Source: Ananas comosus | Taxonomy: Eukaryota; Streptophyta; Magnoliopsida; Poales; Bromeliaceae | Reading direction: 5' to 3' | Assembly: GCF_001540865.1 (NCBI RefSeq) | Contig: NC_033621.1 | Coordinates: forward strand, 5,042,000 to 5,105,999 | DNA: 64,000 nucleotides | Part shown: positions 12,148 through 24,427 of the stretch, piece after piece | Layout of the letters: the number at the start of each line of letters is the position of its first letter | Position numbering within the stretch: the stretch's first letter is position 1 | Translations under genes and position numbers: made by a program | The notes under the pieces: generated by a model | Seen by the model: the letters and a program-made list of their open reading frames with translations, nothing else | What the model was told of the DNA's origin: nothing | Databases searched by the model: none

Positions 12148-12650
12148 GATTTGTCGCCACCAAATACTACATTTAGTGGCGACAAATTTTTGCCACCAAA
12201 TGTTATGTTTAGTGGCGGCATGTGTTTGCCATCAAATGGACACTTTTCATGGCGGTAATTATTTGCCACCAAATGAAACACATTTACTAGCGACAAATAT
12301 TTGTCATGAACTGACAAACATTTAGTGGCGACAAAAAATTGCCATTAAATGATATATTTAGTGGCGACTAATATTTGCCACCTAAAGTTAAACATTGGTG
12401 GCAATATGTAATGCCACCAAATCCTAGCAATTGGTGGCGACAGTTTATCGCCACCGAATGATATCATTTAGTGGCGACTTTTGTCGCCACAAAAAGTTAC
12501 ATTTAAGGTGGCAATATACACATTTCGCCACAGATTCATTCGCCGGCAGGATCTATTGCGGCAACATGTGGCGACAAAAATTGTCGCCACTATAGACATT
12601 CGGTGGCGACATTTTGTATATTCGGTGGCGACTTTAGTCGCCACCGAATG
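12148..12650. repeat. CACTA subterminal repeat array
   Basis: More than a dozen copies of an ~8-12 base motif (GTGGCGAC, GCCACCAAA and variants) alternate in orientation, often as head-to-head pairs such as 'ggcgacttttgtcgccac'. In En/Spm-type elements such motifs bind the TNPA protein and lie within a few hundred bases of each end. Here they fill the last ~500 bases before the terminus. Confidence 0.85.
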
Positions 12651-12667
12651 ATAGTTATCTTGTAGTG
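12651..12667. repeat. CACTA right terminal inverted repeat
   Basis: On the minus strand this reads CACTACAAGATAACTAT, starting exactly with CACTACAA. The next three bases, TGT, are the candidate 3-bp target duplication and also occur in the empty-site equivalent at about 19206. The partner end is not in the assembled sequence. Confidence 0.85.
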
Positions 12668-12981
12668 TGTAATCTTTATCAGATAAATTGTCGGATTTTA
12701 TTTTTCACCTTCCGGGTCTCAGAAAAATATAAAACTTTAAATCTAGTCTCATAAAAATATTTCTGACCTATCCTCTAATTTTCATAATTTTCTGAGACTG
12801 TGTATTTTCTGCTAATTTATCTGTCCCGTTTCTAACAGAAAATTCTAGATCTTCTGTTTTCATTCCGATTTCAGCACAAGTCACTTCTGACTTATATTTT
12901 ACTCCTCTAAATTCAATAAAAATAGTATCTCACGCTATTTTTATTTATTTTTATTTTTATACCAAAATCTGGTATGTTACA
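12668..12981 (-). mobile_element. 3' LTR remnant of LTR element A
   Basis: This piece is closely similar to 19206-19523, the matching end of the downstream LTR. It ends '...ctggtatgttaca', which on the minus strand is the LTR start TGTAACATACCAG. A candidate TATA box for the minus-strand promoter is in the 'tataaaaataaaaataaa' tract. The rest of this LTR lies beyond the CACTA insertion and cannot be recognised in the window. Confidence 0.75.
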
Positions 12982-14604
12982 CTCTCCACCCCTTAAAAGA
13001 ATTTCGTCCGCGAAATTCAAATCACGCCTCAATTCAGCTCCGTGAGCAATTGAGGGAACCAACTCATTCTCCCACTCCAAAGTGGCTTCACGCAATCGTG
13101 GTTCCAGAAGCGGCTCATACTGAAGGACATGGGTTTAACCCTAAACACATTTGCAAGGTGTGATACAAAAGTGCATCACGGGTCTTGCAAGTCATAGTGG
13201 CAGCGTAAGTCGATACTCGACGACTCTACGCGCTCCAACACCATTCGTCATTTGGTACACAAAGAACTCTTCTTTGCACTTACCTTCCCTTCAGGGAATA
13301 CATTCTGATTCGATCACCGACATTGCTTAGAAGCAATATCACCGATGCATCGCTCCGTCGTGAGTGCTCTAATTTCGCACTGACCCTTGACTTTAACGCG
13401 AGATGGCCCACTTCGGCACATCTCAAGTCTTAGTTCGCTTACGAGCATAGTCTCCAACATCACGTGGCTTTCCACTAGTTTGATGTCTCACAAGGAGTAC
13501 TTCATCATCTATTACCACCTGCCACGATCAACATCAAACTATTTTCGCAACGAGCTCACGCGAACACTCCGTTCGTGAATTCGAGTCAAATTCCTCGATA
13601 AGGCTATCCGCCAAATCGCTCTCTTCGGTCTCCACAGGTGGACCAAAGGCCACCAATCCTACGTAGGCCTTACGCCTAAACCTGTCTCAATACGCAGCGT
13701 CTCTCGCTCGCAAATGTAGACCCAATCATCATCGGGCGAAATTCTCACTTGGGAATTCGCACCCACTCCAACCAAGAGCAACTAAGACCCCAAACCATGT
13801 CAAGTCCTCGGGTTAGGTCACAACCATACTCGGTGTACCATCGGTCACACAATCTATCACGTGGCATTCCATGCTCCCGGGTCTAAGCTCGGACTACCGT
13901 CCTGACCAGAACTCTGCCCTACCCGTAGGTAGCGGGCCGCTGTCACTCACAGCTGACTGCGCCTGCCCAATGGGCCCAGACTCCACAGTCCACAAATGGT
14001 CCAGGCACGGGTCGTCCCCAAGCACTACCCGCGGTCGTCGTCCTACACGACATACTCTACCGAGTCACACGTACCAATATCGGCTCCAGTGCAAGTCACC
14101 AGTCCCACGAGTGATCCATGGCACGCTTCACACCTAGCAATGCTCAAGTGCTACTGCCAATACACTCTCTCGGCTGAATCCACATCCACATTCTACGGGT
14201 ATCTATACTCGAGCGCTCTACGCCTCTACAGCGTTCCACACGAAGTCCAGCATTAGGCAATCTTGCCTATGCTTACCGGCCGCACGAGCACAACCGCCTA
14301 CCTCACCTTGAGGTACTACTAGGCCCACGTGCTCAAATTTGGCCACTAATCGACCGTTCTCTGAACAGTGATGCTACTTTCACTGTTCGACCTACTGGAA
14401 TGACATTCGAAATTTTCGGACCACTTGAGTGTTCTCATAAGCATCATGGCTCAACGCTCGCAATTTACTACTTATATTGCTCTGAGAGTCGTTTCGACAC
14501 TTCCATCTCTACCGTGAGTCTCACTTCTCGTCATAGATTACTTCTAGCACTTCGCTAGTGCCATCTGGCTCTATACCTGTACTGGCAGCTACTACGCCCT
14601 CACA

Positions 14605-15343
14605 TAATACAAAACTCCATTCCTAGAGCAATCAAATCTATCTCTAGAAATCCACCATGAGAGAGAGCTTAGAAGCTTACCTCTCCAAGAAGCTCCAACC
14701 AAGAAGAAGATGAAGAAGATGAGGAAGACCTCCTCCTTCTTCTCTTTCTTTCCTTCCCTTTCTTCTTCCTCTTCTTGTCTTCTAGAGAGAGAAAGAGAGA
14801 TATGAGAGGGTGTGTGGGTGAGAAATGAGAGAAAAGAACTCTCATACCCCCCCACATAGCCCCACATGTTGCACAAGTGCAAATAAGCCCCTCAACTTTT
14901 ATTCTTTTACACTACCCTGACTGGACCATTTTCGGGCTCGGGGACCGGTCTCTCGAGCCTGGGACCGGTCCCAGAGAGCTCTTCCCGCGGTCAGCAGAGC
15001 TCACGCCTGATGCAACCGATCTCCCCCGATGGAACCGGTCTCTGGGGACCGGTCTCTCCTCGCAGGGATCGGTTCCCGAGAGCTGGTTTTTCAGGACTTA
15101 GCCGATTTCTCAGCCTTCTCGCTGCCTACGCATTCGGGGACCGGTCTCTCCCCACAGAGACCCGTCTCCGAGAGCAGAAAACCTGCAGTCTTGCAGATTT
15201 TGATTTCCAAAGCTCTCAAAGATCCCCAGTAATGCACTTTGCATTATTTGACGCCTTCGGCCTTTCCGAAACGTACCAACCTCGCACTTTGGTCATTTTT
15301 ACTAAAGTTCGATACTTGGTTACCGAAGTTTCGGTATATTACA
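14605..15343 (-). mobile_element. LTR fragment inside element A, with ACCGGTCTC cluster
   Basis: At about 14605 the similarity to the other internal regions breaks off. LTR landmarks follow: a TTCTTC-rich block (14695-14790), 'aagcccctcaac' (14885), and a cluster of ACCGGTCTC motifs (14942-15165). It ends '...tttcggtatattaca' at 15343, the usual LTR end. The other terminus (TGTCAC) is not seen, so it is truncated. It resembles the fragment at 1-1640 more than the LTRs of element A itself. Confidence 0.6.
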
Positions 15344-16134
15344 TACCCACTCGACAACTAGCCGATCCTGGACGAAGTCCAACTCTCAGCTCTCGAGAAT
15401 TCACTTCGTTACAACCATGCTATACTGGTACACCCTTGGTGTTAAATCGGTAACACATGTTCCAGAACTTCGGTTTTGCACCGCTTCGACTCCAATTCGC
15501 GTCGAGCAATGCTAAAACTATTCTAACTCTTTTAGAACTTAATTCTAACCCTTCCAGCATTGTTGGAATGTCAATTGGACTTTGCCCAACTACTTCTCTC
15601 GACGCGCTTTGGTCAATTTGACCAAAAGTGATCTAACACGACGAGGATTCCGTTAATTTCTCAAAGGTCACAAGGGCCGCCAAAACTCGCGAAGTTCTAA
15701 GTCTCCGCTAGCCTCAAATTGCCCAGGGGCACCACTTGGCCCATCCCTCGCCGATCTAAATGAAGATCGCCTACGCAGTGCTATCGCTTCCTAAAATGCG
15801 ACAACTCTATTAATCCTCGACCTTCTAGGTCGAACACAAGACACTTAATACCGACTCAAATCGGGCGAAAGTCACGCAAGGACGTCTATTCTCATCACTT
15901 GGCTTCATGTTGTGTGCACCCAACATGAACACCCTCTGTTGAGAATAAACCTCACCCTAAGTCTAACGCTAACATCCGTTTTAGAGGTTTATGACACAAC
16001 CCAATCAATTAACCTTTTGTCAAAAGTCACAAGTCCTCGTCTCTCACGAGCCTTAATCTCCTATGGTTTGCTATTCTATGGTCTCCTAGGTCCAACTAAA
16101 CCATTTTCTATTATTCTTTTTATGTTTCTTTTAT

Positions 16135-16146
16135 GCTCTGATACCA
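16135..16146 (-). other. Primer binding site of element A
   Basis: The minus strand reads TGGTATCAGAGC, complementary to the 3' end of plant initiator Met-tRNA. It lies 7 bases inside the 5' LTR, whose minus-strand end is GGTATGACA. Confidence 0.9.
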
Positions 16147-16153
16147 TCTTATT

Positions 16154-19100
16154 TGTCATACCCTGCGACCACCCGCCTATTCGGTCGGGTCGCGGCGCCG
16201 CCGACAGACCGCCGAACGGACAGGGTTTCCCCTGTACCGCGGACAGAGTCTCCCCTGTACATTCAAGGCGTCGCAATCAATATAATGTACAAAGTTTCAA
16301 CCAGGAACACATTTCAATCAAAGATTGCATAAGGAAGTATCAAAAACATAATTTACTTGCTATTACAAGCATTCACATTCACTAGATATATTTTACATCA
16401 TAATTACACATTTTACATTTAACTTTCAAATACAATCATACTTTTATTACAAATTATTACAATCTTATTCCTTTCATTTTCTAACATCCCTAAGTAAAGC
16501 CGACTCAGGGTACAGCTATCTCTAGTATCGGTAGTAGCGCGCTAACTATGGAGTTACGCCCTCGCCTCGCGCCGCCGCGCCGCTCACATGTATACCTGTA
16601 ACACCCCAAAACAACGTGAGGTGAGAACCAACTCCATGGTTCCCACTGGGTATGGCCACCCAAGGGAAAAGCTCGACCAATAGGTCCAAGGGAGGCGACT
16701 GCAACAAGTTAGTCCAATAACATATAACAGATATTTATACTTTTACTCGATATTGAACTATATGTCATGCCTCGCGATATGCAATATGAAATCATGCAAC
16801 TATACAAGTAGAATAAATGATTTTACTTTCTATCATGCTATCCATAGCTTTTTCATAATTTTTACATCTTGTCACTTTACATTATTGGTTATTTGCTCCT
16901 AAGGTTTTCCTCTACCCTAGCCAAGCTAACCACCCGACTCGGTCTCGAGTCAATCATCTGCGGGATACCGCATACATCCAGGCTCGAGGTAAAGGACGTC
17001 CCACATGCACTTCAGCCATAAATCCACTCAAATGGAGTACCAAATCCATAACTCAAACTTTCACACATTCACTTTGGCGTTTACCCAATCCTTCCGGGGT
17101 TCATCAAGTTCGCCCCAAGCTCACATCTCACATGTCCCATCTACCGGAATTAGCATAAGGAAATGCCCCCGAGGGATCCATCCCATCTACCGAGGAAGGC
17201 ACAAGGCACTATCACCGGAGGGATCTTCGCCGGGCACTCTCACCCGTGGTGTCTATACTCCGGAGTACACCGCCTGTAGAGGAGCGACCTCGCACAAGCC
17301 GGAACCGATACATGTGAGTACGATCCCATCCTCAATTTGAGGAGGTATAGCCAACCTGTTCCATATCTCTATGCCTCAATGCCAATGATAGGTTTTACCT
17401 AATCATGCATATACCGCTAATACCAAACCACAATGTCACTTTGGGTTAAACCTTATTTAACTACTTTCTTTAACACTAGGTTCATGTCCAACCTATGTTC
17501 TTTAATACTAGGTTCATGTCCAACCTATGTTCTTTAACACTAGATTTAATGCCACACATGATTCCAACCTATATTTGTTTAATGCCACACATGATTCCAA
17601 CCTATGTTTACTAACACTAGGTTCAATGTCATTCTTGTCCAACCTATGTTTATTAACACTAGGTTCAATGTCCAACCTATGTTTATTAACACTAGATTCA
17701 ATGCCACTCGATCTAGTTGACATCCTAGTTGTCCAATTCGAGTATTTCATAGTCCTCATGATGCTAACCTTCATGTAATTATCTGGCATATACATATGAT
17801 ATGCTTATGAAAACTAGCATTCTTTACATTACATTATCATGCATTCTTGCATTTCTATATTACATCCATCTAGCATGTTCTACAACATATCTTTATGCAT
17901 TCTTTTTAGTATATTCTTATAATGTTAACATTCATATGCCCTTTATCTTATGCATTCAAAGCATTAATCATATGAGTTTATCTAGCATTTCTATAATATG
18001 TTAACATGCATTCTTTTCACATTCTTATATTATGTCAATATGCATTTCTCTAGCATTTTATATTATATGTCAACATGCATCAATATGAAATCTCATTTCT
18101 CTTAGACATAGAGGCAACCGAATCACTTCGGTAAGCACAACCCACCTCATTTCGCATTCTGATTGCTTGTCGACACTTGCAATCGGCCTCCCGCGGCACC
18201 CGGCACCCGGTTTGGCCCGATCCCTCGCGCGGCCACCCGAACGGCCTCCAATCCACGATCCGGAAATTAAAGGTCTTCGGTTATGTACCACGGTGCTTCA
18301 AATCCATTTTCATGAGTTTACAATGTCGCCTCGGCCCTCCAGGCGGAAACGAAGCCTAAACGTCCGTTTCTTTAATAACTTCACAACGGCTCGACGAATC
18401 GCCGAACCGACTCCGCCAACGCGTTCGTTTACCTAGCAATTAGGTTTACAGAGGGTCAAATGAGATCAAACCCTCATATTTACAAAACTAGCATTTCTGA
18501 GCCCTAGATTACAACTAGGTAAAAATCCATTATTTAGCTTCATGAATCATGCATTAACCATCTATTTAGCATCCTAGGATTTCTCTAAATCCATTTTTAG
18601 AGCATATAATTAAAGCTCTAAAGGTCTACCATGTGAGGGTTCAAAAAACTCATTTCAAGCCCTAGGTTTACAACTAGGCAAGAAATCATTAAATTGATCC
18701 ATGATTTAAGCAACAATCATCTCTTTAGCATGCTAGAATAGCTCTAAATCCATTCTTGAAGCTTAAAACCCAAACTACAAGGAGACACCATTAAAGGGTT
18801 TTGGAGCTTACCTTCAAAGCTTGGTTCTCATGCAAGGAAGAAGATGGAGAAGATGAAAATCCATCCTTGAGCTTCAATCTCCACCAAAACCTTCTCTTTT
18901 GGGGGAGATTTAGAGAGAGAAAGGAGAGTTCTCTTCCTCCCTCTCCTTGCTGTGTGTGGCGTGTGTGTGTGTGCATTCGGCTGAGGAGGAGAAGGAGAAA
19001 AGGGATTAAATCCCTTTTAACAAATCAGGCCCTCAACTATTACACTATTCACCTCGGGCAGCAGTTTAGAAGTTCGGAACAGTTGGAGCCCTTCTGAATG

Positions 19101-19523
19101 TCCGTTTGAGCTCAAATTTGACAGGCAGGCTCAGTTTAGCTTACTGAGTAAGAATATATTTTAAGTTTTCAGTTTCGACCCCATTTGGTCACCGAAAACG
19201 GTACCGAATTGTAATCTTTATCAGATAACTTGTCATATTTTATTTTCCACCTTCTGGGTGTCAGAAAAATATGAAACTTTAAATCTAGTCTCATAAAAAT
19301 ATTTCTGACTTGTCCTCCAATTTTCATAATTTTCTGAGACTGTACATTTTCTGCTAATTTATCTGTTCCGTTTTCAACAGAAAATTCTAGATCTTCTGTT
19401 TTCATTCCGATTTTAGCACAAGTCACTTCTGACTTATGTTTTACTCCTCTAAATTCAATAAAAATAGTATCTCACTCTATTTTTATTTATTTTTATTTTT
19501 ATACCAAAATCTGGTATGTTACA
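16154..19523 (-). mobile_element. 5' LTR of element A (3.4 kb)
   Basis: It runs from 'tgtcataccctgcg' to 'ctggtatgttaca', giving TG...CA on either strand. Landmarks from U5 to U3 are: the 'gtgagaacc...ccactgggta' block, 'ggagcgacctcgcacaag', a long run of short 'atgcattc' repeats (17500-18070), 'cgccgaaccg' (18400), 'aaccctc', 'gagcttaccttcaaag' (18810), 'ggccctcaact' (19030), then the U3 end. It holds no gene. The base after it begins 'ctagg', the candidate target duplication, but the matching left copy is not found. Confidence 0.8.
17460..17720. repeat. Short tandem repeats inside the LTR
   Basis: Units of about 30-40 bases of the form 'aacactaggttcaatgtccaacctatgttt' are repeated with variation at least six times. 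A related stretch follows the LTR at 19524-19580. The open frames on both strands here are by-products of this repetition. Confidence 0.75.
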
Positions 19524-21470
19524 CTAGGTTTAATGCCACTCATGAATCACCTATGTTCATTGACACTAGGTTTCATTGCCACTCATGTTCTTATTTTCTT
19601 AGTTGTCCATACCTAGGAATCATACATGACATGCTACACTTGTCTAATTTTCTAAAAACCTAGAGTTATCGACCCGAGTTCACGCTCGTATGAATTTAGC
19701 ATATTCTCATGTTATGTTAACATGTATATGTTCTCTTATATTTCCTACACATGCCATATTCTTATCAAAATAGTAATCAATATACATTTGACATATAACT
19801 CATGTAGCATATATCTCATGCATCATTTACAACTTAGACTATAATTACATGCACTCATTACTAGCACATATGTTATACATTCATTTAGCATTTAACCCAT
19901 GCATTCACTTAGCACATACCTTATGCATTTATCATTAACATCTATCTCAATCATACATTCTTTTAGTATATATCCCACATATTCTTTAGCATTTCTCACA
20001 TGCATACTTTAGCATCTACATCATATATTCGCTTAGCATATAGCTTATGCATTCTTTATTAGCATCTCAATCATGCATTCTTTTACTAGCATACATCTTA
20101 TGCATTTAAAATTAGAATCTAACTCATGCATTCACTTTAGTTTTAACTCATGCATCTAGCTCATGTTATTTAGCATCTAGCTCATATTATTTAGTATCTA
20201 ACTAATGTTATTTAGTATCTAGCTTATGCATTCATTTACTTGGTAATTTGCTACCACTTCATGCATCAATAATAAAACACACTTCACTTTGGCATGGAAG
20301 TGACCTAATTGCTTCAGTAGAGCACAACCCACCTCGTAGGGTCGCTAAGGTGCTACGATTCAAGTTTCATAATTTTTGAGCGCTTATTTCCCTCGACTGC
20401 GGCAAACGAAGCCAAAACGGGATTTTCCTCAATTTCTTCGTGTAGACTCGTCGGATCTTCGAACCGAATCTCCCAACGCGTCAAATTATTTAGCAATTAG
20501 GGTTAAAAGCGATCAATTCCAACCTTAGATCTCTTTTACACAAAACACCCTTTTTAAACCCTAGAGCACAACTATTGCAAGAATTCATCATATAACCTCA
20601 TGATTCGCAATAATCATCTACTTAGCACCTAAGGGTTCCACTAAAGCCAATTCTAAAGCATAGATACTAAACCCTAGAAATCCACCATTAAAGCTCAAGA
20701 AGCTTACCTTGCAAGCTTTCTTTTTGGACCAAGGAAGAAGAAGAAGAAGATGATGATCCACTTCCAAGTCTCCTTCTCTAAGCTATTCCTAAGCTTAATC
20801 CCCAATTCTCCTCCAATAATCCTCTTTGGTGGAAAGATTACAAGAGAGGGAGAGAATAATGTGAGTTGGAGAGAAAGAGAGAAAGAGAGAAAGAAAAGAC
20901 TCTCACCTCTCTCTCGCTAGGGTTGGGCCAACACAAAGGGAAAAGACAATTGTTACACATATAGCGCCCCCCCCCCCCTCAAACAATGGCAACTTACTAT
21001 TTAGTCCTATTCAAAATCTGATCATTCTCGCTGAAGCCCTTCTGTATGTCTGTTTGCGCTCAAATTTGACAGTCAGGCTCTGTTTAAGCTAATAAGAAGG
21101 AACATATCTTAACTTTTCAGTTTGGACCATTTTTTGTCACCGAAAACTTTACCGACTAAAATCTCTGGCAGATAACAGTCGAATTTTATTTTTCACTTTT
21201 CGGGTGTCGGAATGACATTAAACTTTAAATCTAGCCTCATAAAAATATTTTCAACATGTTCTCCAATTTTCACAATTTTTTGACACTGTGAATTTTCTGC
21301 TAAAATATCAGCCCCGTTTCTCACAGAAAATTCTAAATCTTCTGTTTCCGTTCCGATTTCAGCACAAGTCGCTTCTGACTTATATTTTACATCTTTAAGT
21401 TAAATAAAAATAATATTTTATACTATTTTTATTTACACTTACTTTTATATTAAAATTTTGGTATATTACA
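19524..21470 (-). mobile_element. Partial LTR of another related element
   Basis: The same landmarks as the neighbouring LTRs occur in the same order: 'atgcattc'-type repeats, 'agcacaacccacctcg' (20322), 'cttcgaaccgaat' (20457), 'agcttaccttgcaag' (20700), a C run (20968-20980), 'cgctgaagcccttctg' (21030). It ends '...ttggtatattaca' at 21470. Its left part is missing: element A begins exactly where this one should continue, so A probably inserted into it. No polypurine tract follows 21470, so it is probably a solo LTR. Confidence 0.65.
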
Positions 21471-21473
21471 CTA

Positions 21474-21790
21474 AGTGTGTAAACTCATAACCAATACAAG
21501 TTCGCAATCAAACGAACAAGAATTGAAACCTCATGGGGTGGTTCTATTGTGCCCTAAGATAGTATATTCGCAATAATTACATTTTCGCAATCGGACGAGC
21601 CAATATTGAAACCTCATAAGACTTCTACTATGCCCTATGTGCGTATACTCATAATCAATACAAGTTTGCATTCAAACTAACAAGAATTGAAACCACATGG
21701 GGCAGTTCTATTGTGCCCTAAGAGAGTATATTCACAATGAATACGTTTTCGCAATCGGAAGAGCTAATATTGGACATCACAACACTATTC
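21474..21790. repeat. Two-copy tandem repeat of ~160 bp
   Basis: The two units, about 21474-21640 and 21641-21790, both contain 'cgaacaagaattgaaacc'-type and 'gttctattgtgccctaag' blocks. They differ at many positions, so the duplication is old. It sits between a partial LTR and the LTR at 21794. I see no coding or regulatory role. Confidence 0.75.
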
Positions 21791-21793
21791 TAC

Positions 21794-24427
21794 TGTCACG
21801 CCCCGACACCCGCCTATTTGGTCGGATTCGGGCACGCCGACAGACCGCCGAACGGACAAAGTTTTTCCTGTACGTCCTAGGCGTTACAATCAATACAGTT
21901 TGCGAGATTCCAACCAGGAACAACATACAAACAGAGATTGCATAAGGAAAGTATCAACAACATAAAACAACTAAGTTATTACAAGCATTTACATCTCATG
22001 CCTTAAACATATTACATTTCCATTTTCTTTTCTTCCAAATACAATCAAGATTAATACAACATTATTTTCTACAATCCCTAGCTAGGCTGACTTGGGGTAA
22101 TGCTATTTCTGGTCTCTGTGGTAGGGCACTATCTACGGAGCTACGCCCTTTTCTCGCGCCGCCGCGCCACTCGCGTGTGAACCTATAAACCTCCAAAACC
22201 ACGTGGGGTGAGAACTATATAAATATAGTTCTTAGTGGGTACGGCCACCGAAGGGAAGAGCTCGACCCACCAGGTCCGAAGGAGGCACTGCAGCATGTTA
22301 CTCCAACAAATATCCACAGATATATATATTTTTCATCAAATGATTTATGCAACTAACATTTATCATGTTCATGCCTCACAACATGCAACCATGCAATCAT
22401 GCAACTCAATATACATCAATATAAGTTATGCAACTCAACGTGCAATAATGTAAATTGATCTACTAATTCTACTTTATGTTTCACTATCTACAGCTCATCC
22501 AATTGACATCTAAGTTTTCTTCTATCTTAGATTCATGTCATTTACAATTCTGCTCATAAGGTTTCATCTACCTTTACAGTGCTATCCACCCGACTCGGTC
22601 TTGAGTCAATCATCCGCGGAATACCATATAAAGCAAGGCTCGATGTGAAGGACGTCTCACATGCATCTCAGCCTTAGATCCACTCAACTGGAATACCGAA
22701 TGCAGTCTGCTGAGATTCATATGCTTGTCACCCAATCTAACTGGCTAACCCGAAGGTTACGCCCCGACTCACAGTGCAATCCCTATATAGGTGAGGAGAC
22801 TCTCCTGCTCGCACACCAGGACCGTCTGCTAGACAAGTACGTTAGTCCATCGTGTGATAACTTCGGAGCTCACTGCTTGGGTGAAGCGACCACCGCCAAA
22901 CGAGAACAGACTATGTGAGTATGATCCAATCCTCTCTAACTGAGGATACCCTCTCAACTAGGAATAACAATGACTCGGGAAATCCACCAATCTGTACATT
23001 TATATCACAAGTGTCTCTACTACACTAGTTTCAAAATGCCACTCGATCTACTTGACATCCTACTTGTCCACATTGAGTATTATAGTGTACATGTCCTTGT
23101 TTTCCAATGTCAAATTCTCTAATCAACCTAGAGTTATCAACCCAAGTTCAATATGCATATGTCATTTCACATAATCCACAATATATCAACATGCATAGTT
23201 CATCTAATATAATCCACCATATGTCATTATGCATTTCATCTAGCATATACAATATGTCATCATGCATTTCATCTAGCATATGCAATATGTCATCATGCAT
23301 TTCATCTCAATGGTGGGTAACATCAACTACATAATATGTTTCATGCATCCATATTATCATCCACAACCTACCACTACACATATATGCATCAATAATAAAA
23401 CAGCATTCCACTTCGACATAGAAGCGAGATAATATTATCGTTGAGCACAACCGACCTCTTATCGCTCTCCAATTGCTTGTCGACACTTGCAATCGGCCTC
23501 CCGCGGCACACATCGTCCGGTTCGGCTCGAACTCGCAACCGATCACCAACCGCACATCAATCCACGACCTAGGTTCTTCAAGGGCTCCTCTATAACCTTC
23601 AATTAGAGAGCCACGGGGTTAAATGAGATCAAAACCCTCATTTACTCCAAAACCCCAAAATCCTAACCCTACACCCTAGCATGTACACACACTCCAAATA
23701 ACCCAAATTAAATGGGGAAAACATACTAAGAGTACTCTAGGGATTATTAAAATACCCTCCAACAAGGATTTAACCAAAAATTCCAACACTTACTGAAATG
23801 CGAACGCCGAGTCGGAAGCACGCCGCTCCACCGAGCGCACAAAGACTCGAACTGTCGCTCCCAACGTGTAGAGAGGGGAAGTGGGAAATCTAGATAGAGA
23901 GAGGAGTGCTTCACTCCCTCTCCATGTGTGTGTGGTGTGTGTGGTGGCTGTGGAAGGAGGAAGAAGAAGAAAAGGGGAGTTGGCCCATTTTTAAAAGCAA
24001 ATCCCCCATAATTACAAATCAGCCCTTGCACATCCTAGGCAGTTTTTGGGCTCAGGGTCCGGACCTTGGCCCTCAGGGTCCTGACCCCGTAGGTCCAAGA
24101 AAACTGCACTTCTAGTACTTAGCCAAAATTTCAGCCTTTTGCCATTTTTTCTTCATTTTCGCTCGTCTTTGCTCCGTGGGTCTCCTATTCACTTCTAATC
24201 GTACCAAGATTCCCAAAACTTGTTTTCGAGCACGTTTAAACCATCTTTTCATCCACGCCTTGCCGGACTTCGGCCAAGGTCCAATCATAACTTTTCGAGT
24301 TCCGTTTTCGCGTCCGACGCATACCGAAAACACCCGAACGCTCCGAAACTTCATCGGAACTGCTCTAATAGCATTCCAAACGAACATCCACCGTAACTTC
24401 ATAACTTTAGAAGTTCGGCACCTTACA
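21794..24427 (-). mobile_element. 3' LTR of the outer element (2.6 kb)
   Basis: It starts 'tgtcacgccccgacacccgcc' and ends 'aagttcggcaccttaca'. It shares over 1 kb of close similarity with 36366-37470, its partner LTR. It carries 'cctcagggtcctgacccc'-type motifs at 24050-24092. The five bases before it are 'tctac'; the matching duplicate is lost because the partner LTR is truncated. Confidence 0.85.

Larger units (their letters stand above)
6581..12667 (+). mobile_element. CACTA (En/Spm-type) DNA transposon, left end missing
   Basis: Four signals agree. First, the C-terminal part of a TNP2-type transposase (to 7384). Second, a spliced Transposase_24/TNPA-type gene (8526-11807). Third, a subterminal array of short GTGGCGAC / GCCACCAAA motifs in both orientations (12148-12650). 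Fourth, a right end '...atagttatcttgtagtg' at 12651-12667, the inverse of the CACTACAAGA terminus that names the superfamily. It is inserted in an LTR: the base after the terminus resumes LTR sequence ('tgtaatctttatcagata') that is uninterrupted at 19206. The second gene looks intact, so the element may be fairly young. The visible part is ~6.1 kb; the left end is in or beyond the gap. Confidence 0.85.
12982..16153 (-). mobile_element. Internal region of LTR element A (decayed Ty3/gypsy type)
   Basis: It starts on the plus strand with 'ctctccaccccttaaaa', the complement of a polypurine tract AAGGGGTGGAGAG. It ends with 'gctctgatacca' (16135-16146), the complement of the initiator-Met primer site TGGTATCAGAGC. 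Just inside the tract, the minus strand encodes 'EATLEWENELVP' and 'FADEILLRGGE' (13090-12985), which resemble the very end of gypsy pol. The rest is full of stops. The region from 15690 to the primer site is similar to the same part of the outer element (35920-36355). A foreign LTR piece lies inside (about 14605-15343). Confidence 0.75.

Noticed and set aside
12148..12650. Regular short repeats that could suggest a CRISPR-like array or satellite
   Set aside because: Motifs alternate in orientation, spacing is irregular and a CACTA terminus follows; they are subterminal repeats in plant DNA.
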